From CAZYJD01 sp964647785 (lineage in GTDB: Bacteria > Bacteroidota > Bacteroidia > NS11-12g > UBA9320), in assembly GCA_964647785.1 (NCBI GenBank), contig CAZYJD010000043.1:1-17937 (forward strand): a DNA stretch of 17,937 nucleotides, written 5' to 3'. Of the stretch, positions 14,936 to 17,937 are shown piece by piece (position 1 is the stretch's first letter; every line of letters starts with the position of its first letter). The notes below the pieces were generated by a model. The model was not told the DNA's origin. It worked only from the letters and a program-made list of their open reading frames with translations, and did no database searches. A program made the position numbers and the translations under genes.

Positions 14936-15177
14936 CAGCGGTTGTTGTCCCTCCACTCATAAACCCAAGAAGATTGAATCATTTCCAGATGCCCTTCATT
15001 GCTATCTTCCCTCTTTCCCTCGAAATTCGGTATCTCAAGAACCCATTCCAGCAAATCTGTGAAACGAATTCTGTAAATTTTTCCTTCGTCAAAATCATCG
15101 CCGAAACGCTCGTATAAAGCGAGGGCAATGTCTTCATAATCGCTCCATTGAATAGGAGGTTCAAATGCCTTATTCAT
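14935..15177 (-). CDS. iscX: Fe-S cluster assembly protein IscX
   Basis: This 80-residue acidic protein matches IscX (YfhJ), a small winged-helix-like regulator that binds IscS and iron in E. coli. Family residues are in place: W11 and D13 with the IALALY helix, RFTDLLEWV (about residues 38-46), and SNEGHLEMIQSSWVYEW (about 59-75). It is longer than the ~66-residue E. coli form because of a longer N-terminus and an insertion before RFTD. ATG 15177 lies 2 bp after the ferredoxin stop, and its TGA overlaps the kdsC start. The ferredoxin-iscX order equals the end of the classical isc operon, but iscS, iscU, iscA and hscBA are absent here. The family call is confident; the partner system in this organism is unknown. 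Confidence 0.92.
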   Translation of the reverse strand: MNKAFEPPIQWSDYEDIALALYERFGDDFDEGKIYRIRFTDLLEWVLEIPNFEGKREDSNEGHLEMIQSSWVYEWRDNNR

Positions 15178-15179
15178 GA

Positions 15180-15512
15180 TTAATGTCCGTGAAATTGATT
15201 TTGGTCCGGGATGAGTACCCTGAGCTCACCCGCTATTTTGCATTGACATGCCAAGCGGGAGTTGATTCTTGGGTTGATGGCCCTATCTATAAAGTCTTCT
15301 TCCTTATCGGTGATTTCAGGTAAACAACTCATACCATCCTCTATGTAAACATGGCAGGTACTACAGGCGCAAACTGCACCACAATTATGATGTAACTCTA
15401 TCCCCTCATCCAAAGCCACATCCAATACGCTGTCTCCTTCATACGCATCCAACTCGATAGACTTCAGGTTCTTATCTTCAAATTCAAATATGACCTTGTG
15501 CTTATCTGCCAT
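15180..15512 (-). CDS. fdx: [2Fe-2S] ferredoxin, adrenodoxin/Isc type
   Basis: This 110-residue protein is a vertebrate-adrenodoxin-like [2Fe-2S] ferredoxin of the Isc type, which supplies electrons for cluster assembly. The cluster ligands follow the C-x5-C-x2-C pattern at C44, C50 and C53 (CGAVCACSTCHVY), with the fourth at C89 in RLACQCKI. C48, C63 and C91 are additional. GDSVLDVALDEGIELHHNCG and the acidic LPEITDKEEDFIDRA helix also match the E. coli Fdx pattern. ATG 15512 (MADKHK) is the natural start; a TTG six codons earlier is possible. The gene heads the - strand run fdx-iscX-kdsC-ftsB-like and is divergent from the MORN gene, so the promoter should lie in 15513-15608. Confidence 0.94.
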   Translation of the reverse strand: MADKHKVIFEFEDKNLKSIELDAYEGDSVLDVALDEGIELHHNCGAVCACSTCHVYIEDGMSCLPEITDKEEDFIDRAINPRINSRLACQCKIAGELRVLIPDQNQFHGH

Positions 15513-15608
15513 TCCTTTATTTTGCTGCAAACTTAGTGATGAAACACCCTAATTTGTAATTTGTTTAAATATAAATAGGATACCAGCAAACATTAACAAA
15601 CGTTATCT
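15513..15608. promoter_or_regulatory. AT-rich divergent spacer, presumed promoters for fdx and the MORN gene
   Basis: These 96 bp separate two divergent genes, so promoters for both are expected here. The middle is strongly A/T-rich (15551-15578) and contains TTTG at 15553-15556 on the + strand and, on the - strand, TTTG (15587-15590) and TATATTTA (15566-15573), a 7 of 8 match to TAnnTTTG. The spacing between these boxes (13 bp) differs from the usual ~19 bp, so I cannot assign an exact promoter. Confidence 0.3.
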
Positions 15609-16772
15609 ATGCGCATGAGCCGATCATATCTCTTTATTATATTTCTTTTTGTCTTTCAATTGAGACCTGAAATCATTCGGGCACAGTCAGAAGCTGACCA
15701 AAGTTTTCAAAATAACGGTGACAATCTGCTGTTTTTGCCTGGCCAGGCGTACAATAACGAGTTGGTAAGCCGCTTGTTAAAAGAACTCAATGACAGTGCT
15801 TACTATACCTTCGATGGCGCGAAGCCCCAGCATTCTTTTGATATTCCTTCAAAAGGCATTGGTTTGGATTTTAACATTAACTTTACCCTATCGGGTATTC
15901 GCTTATATGACGATGGCTTTTCGCGACTTCAATACCCTTGGGATTTGCCTTTGAATTTATTTTGGAAACAAGAAATAGACAGTGTTTTCTTTGGTTACAA
16001 TGGCGCTTCGATAGACAGTACCAATCCATTTAAACTCATACTCAAACTGGAACATTTAACTGGAGAAGCTTACTTCAAAGACAACGAGTTGAACATGTTA
16101 AAACTGACCGCATCGAATGATTACCTGATGGAGCGGGATGGAAAAAATGTTGCGCTCTGGGGGGTGCGGGTCATGCCCAATGGTATAAAAAAAGAAGGCA
16201 ACTGTCTCGAAGGTTATGGGGTTATGGAATGGCCCGCTGAGGGTGCTGTTTACCGTGGCGAATGGTATTATGGCATGCCAGAGGGCAAGGGCAAGCTTAC
16301 TTTGGAATCAGGCCTTGCGTATGAGGGTGAGTTCCTGTGCGGATTTTTCTGGGGTGAAGGCAAATTGAATTATCCCGGAAATATCTCCTATGAAGGGAGT
16401 TTTCGCATGGGCCAAAGGAACGGCTACGGGAGAGCCATTTTCAATGATGGAAGCACCTATGAAGGCCAATGGATCAATAATATGATGGAAGGGAAAGGGA
16501 TTTATACCTTTGGAAAGAAGTACCGCTATGCGGGCAATTTTCAGAACAATAAATTCGAAGGTCAAGGACAATTAATCACACCCGAAGGTGAACATCAAGG
16601 CACCTTCAAAGACAGCAAACCTCACGGACCCGGTATCATGATCTCTTCAAGATCCGGCAATCAACTACAGGGTAACTGGGTGAATGGCAAGAAAGAAGGA
16701 AGCTTTACCCTTAAAAGGAGTGATGGCAGCACCGAGCAAGTCAACTTTTCAGGAGATATCGAGATCCGGTAA
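15609..16772 (+). CDS. Secreted protein with seven MORN-type repeats
   Basis: The 387-residue product has a signal peptide (about residues 1-25: MRMSRS, then the hydrophobic YLFIIFLFVFQL, ending IIRAQ), an unassigned globular part (about 26-214) and a C-terminal array of seven MORN-type repeats of about 23 residues starting at 215, 238, 261, 284, 307, 329 and 353. Each starts with a YEGxW/F-like strand and has a central GxG, for example YEGQWINNMMEGKGIYTFG. The last two are the most diverged. MORN arrays form elongated beta structures; functions vary and none can be assigned here. There are no cysteine pairs or catalytic motifs. ATG 15609 is used; ATG 15615 is an alternative. Its 3' end overlaps the convergent aspartokinase gene by 24 bp. 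Export to the periplasm or outer membrane is inferred from the signal peptide. Confidence 0.85.
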   Translation: MRMSRSYLFIIFLFVFQLRPEIIRAQSEADQSFQNNGDNLLFLPGQAYNNELVSRLLKELNDSAYYTFDGAKPQHSFDIPSKGIGLDFNINFTLSGIRLYDDGFSRLQYPWDLPLNLFWKQEIDSVFFGYNGASIDSTNPFKLILKLEHLTGEAYFKDNELNMLKLTASNDYLMERDGKNVALWGVRVMPNGIKKEGNCLEGYGVMEWPAEGAVYRGEWYYGMPEGKGKLTLESGLAYEGEFLCGFFWGEGKLNYPGNISYEGSFRMGQRNGYGRAIFNDGSTYEGQWINNMMEGKGIYTFGKKYRYAGNFQNNKFEGQGQLITPEGEHQGTFKDSKPHGPGIMISSRSGNQLQGNWVNGKKEGSFTLKRSDGSTEQVNFSGDIEIR

Positions 16773-17937
16773 ACTTCCCAACAGATATTGAGAAGCCTGG
16801 GCCGTTTTTTGTTCCAAAATGATATCCTGGTTCATCGGAAGTGAGAACGAAGAATCCGGATTGAATATGGTGAACAGGATAAGGCCATCCAGGTGTTTCA
16901 CGAAAAAATCCTTTTCCAAGCCTTTGATCAGCTCGTTAAGTTTTCTGTTGTCGGAAGAAAAACAGAAAGAAAAGCTGATGGCGGTGTTCTGAATTACATT
17001 GGCCTGAATACGCATTCCGGCAAGCAATTCAAAAACTTTGCTCAGATGATCTTCCACAATAAAAGAAAAATCGCGGGTAGACAAAGAGATGAGACTTTGG
17101 TTCTCCCGTACAATGTAGCAAGGTGTATCAATGAGTTTATGGCGTTCATTATTGCGAATCACCGTTCCGTTTCCGTCGGGATTCACAAAAGACTTGACAT
17201 AGAGCGGAATTCCTTTATGCTGCAGGGGCTGAATGGTTTTTGGGTGAATGACCGTAGCTCCGTAATAGGCCAGCTCAACCGCTTCACTGTATGATATTTC
17301 GGGGATGATACGCGCTCCCTTCGTGCGCTTGGGGTCTGCGTTCATTAAGCCCTCGACATCTTTCCAAATCGTTACAGATTCCGCATCCAAGCCATAGGCC
17401 AAAATTGCAGCCGAATAATCAGAGCCTTCTCTACCGAGCGAGGTATTGGCATTGGTATCCGATCTCCCTATGAAACCCTGGGTGATCACCAATTGTCTAT
17501 TTGCGAGCTTCCTTAATTGACGATCAATCAGATCAGTTGTTTGATTCCAATCTACCTTACCCTGTCTATAATCGCTAGAAGTCACAATAAAGTTCCGAGC
17601 ATCCAACCATCTGTTTTTCACCCCATGTGAGTTGAAATAATGACTGATAATCTTTGTGCTCATCAATTCTCCATACACGATGATCTGATCATATAGGAAA
17701 TCAAAATCCTTCTCATCAGGGATTGTTTCAACGAAGCACTCTAGTTCAATGAGCAGATTATCCAATTCATAATACACCGCTGAATCCCGATCAGAGATCA
17801 GGTCATCAACGATTCCGAGGTGAAATTCTCTTATTTCTCCTATGATTTCAGAAACACGCAACTCTTCTTCCTGGAAATAAGCCTCAATGAGTTCTTCCAG
17901 TTTGGTCGCGATCACTTCGGGCGGCAGGTGGCGTTCC
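16749..17937 (-). CDS. lysC: Aspartate kinase, 5' end cut by the window edge
   Basis: About 395 codons are visible of an aspartokinase, which phosphorylates L-aspartate as the first step towards lysine, threonine, methionine and diaminopimelate. Recognisable parts, N to C, are the helix KLEELIEAYF, YGELMSTKI, the SLGREGSDYSAA substrate and nucleotide motif (about 17407-17443), WKDVEGLMNADPK, and the AVELAYYGATVIHPKT segment. The C-terminal ~110 residues form a diverged ACT-like regulatory region. The N-terminal KFGG motif lies outside the window. The GTG at 17915 is in frame but is not the true start, since the catalytic N-terminus must precede it. The outermost ~30 bp are GC-rich and do not fit the expected SAMGKTT sequence. 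A monofunctional enzyme is likely, because no homoserine dehydrogenase domain follows. Confidence 0.92.
   Translation of the reverse strand, partial: ERHLPPEVIATKLEELIEAYFQEEELRVSEIIGEIREFHLGIVDDLISDRDSAVYYELDNLLIELECFVETIPDEKDFDFLYDQIIVYGELMSTKIISHYFNSHGVKNRWLDARNFIVTSSDYRQGKVDWNQTTDLIDRQLRKLANRQLVITQGFIGRSDTNANTSLGREGSDYSAAILAYGLDAESVTIWKDVEGLMNADPKRTKGARIIPEISYSEAVELAYYGATVIHPKTIQPLQHKGIPLYVKSFVNPDGNGTVIRNNERHKLIDTPCYIVRENQSLISLSTRDFSFIVEDHLSKVFELLAGMRIQANVIQNTAISFSFCFSSDNRKLNELIKGLEKDFFVKHLDGLILFTIFNPDSSFSLPMNQDIILEQKTAQASQYLLGSLPDLDIS

Noticed and set aside
14936..14956. Longer KdsC start at GTG 14956
   Set aside because: ATG 14935 forms a TGATG overlap with the iscX stop and places the HAD motif I at the usual distance from the start.
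17913..17915. GTG at 17915 as the aspartokinase start
   Set aside because: The N-terminal catalytic part with the KFGG motif would be missing; the frame is open to the window edge, so the gene is cut rather than starting here.

Overview
The window is a housekeeping region from a member of the Bacteroidota. Gene order, closely Flavobacteriia/Sphingobacteriia-like RpoB, RpoC and NusG sequences, the lack of clear Shine-Dalgarno sites and several TTG/GTG starts all point that way. I cannot name a genus from the sequence. It opens inside a tRNA-Trp gene and ends inside an aspartokinase gene, so both edges cut genes.

Region 1 (1-11243) is the classical transcription/translation cluster, all on the + strand: tRNA-Trp, secE, nusG, rplK, rplA, rplJ, rplL, a strong hairpin with a U-rich tail, rpoB (TTG start), rpoC and an intrinsic terminator. 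Spacings are short (3-26 bp) except at the rplL-rpoB junction, where the hairpin probably acts as a partial terminator that lowers polymerase expression relative to ribosomal proteins. The RNA polymerase genes keep all catalytic and zinc-binding residues I checked. RpoB carries one unusual residue, Thr524, where the family has a near-invariant Pro.

Region 2 (11259-14084) follows the rpoC terminator. It holds a small DUF3467 gene, a convergent gene for a probable coiled-coil lipoprotein, a divergent two-domain chromate-transporter (CHR) family gene, and a secreted carboxypeptidase-regulatory-like domain protein 6 bp behind it.

Region 3 (14099-15512) is a - strand run: an adrenodoxin-type [2Fe-2S] ferredoxin, IscX (2 bp gap), a KdsC-type HAD phosphatase (TGATG overlap with iscX) and an FtsB/DivIC-like septum protein. 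The ferredoxin-IscX pair is the tail of the classical isc operon, here without iscS, iscU, iscA or hscBA.

Region 4 (15609-17937) is a secreted protein with seven MORN-type repeats, overlapping tail to tail with an aspartokinase gene that runs off the window. The last ~30 bp at the edge are GC-rich and do not look like aspartokinase, which may be an assembly-edge artefact.

No gene-free stretch reaches 300 bp. I see no phage, IS element, CRISPR array, defence system or toxin-antitoxin pair, and I do not claim a new system. The leads most worth checking are the DUF3467 gene sitting just behind the rpoC terminator, the isolated fdx-iscX pair, the RpoB Pro-to-Thr change and the anomalous right edge.
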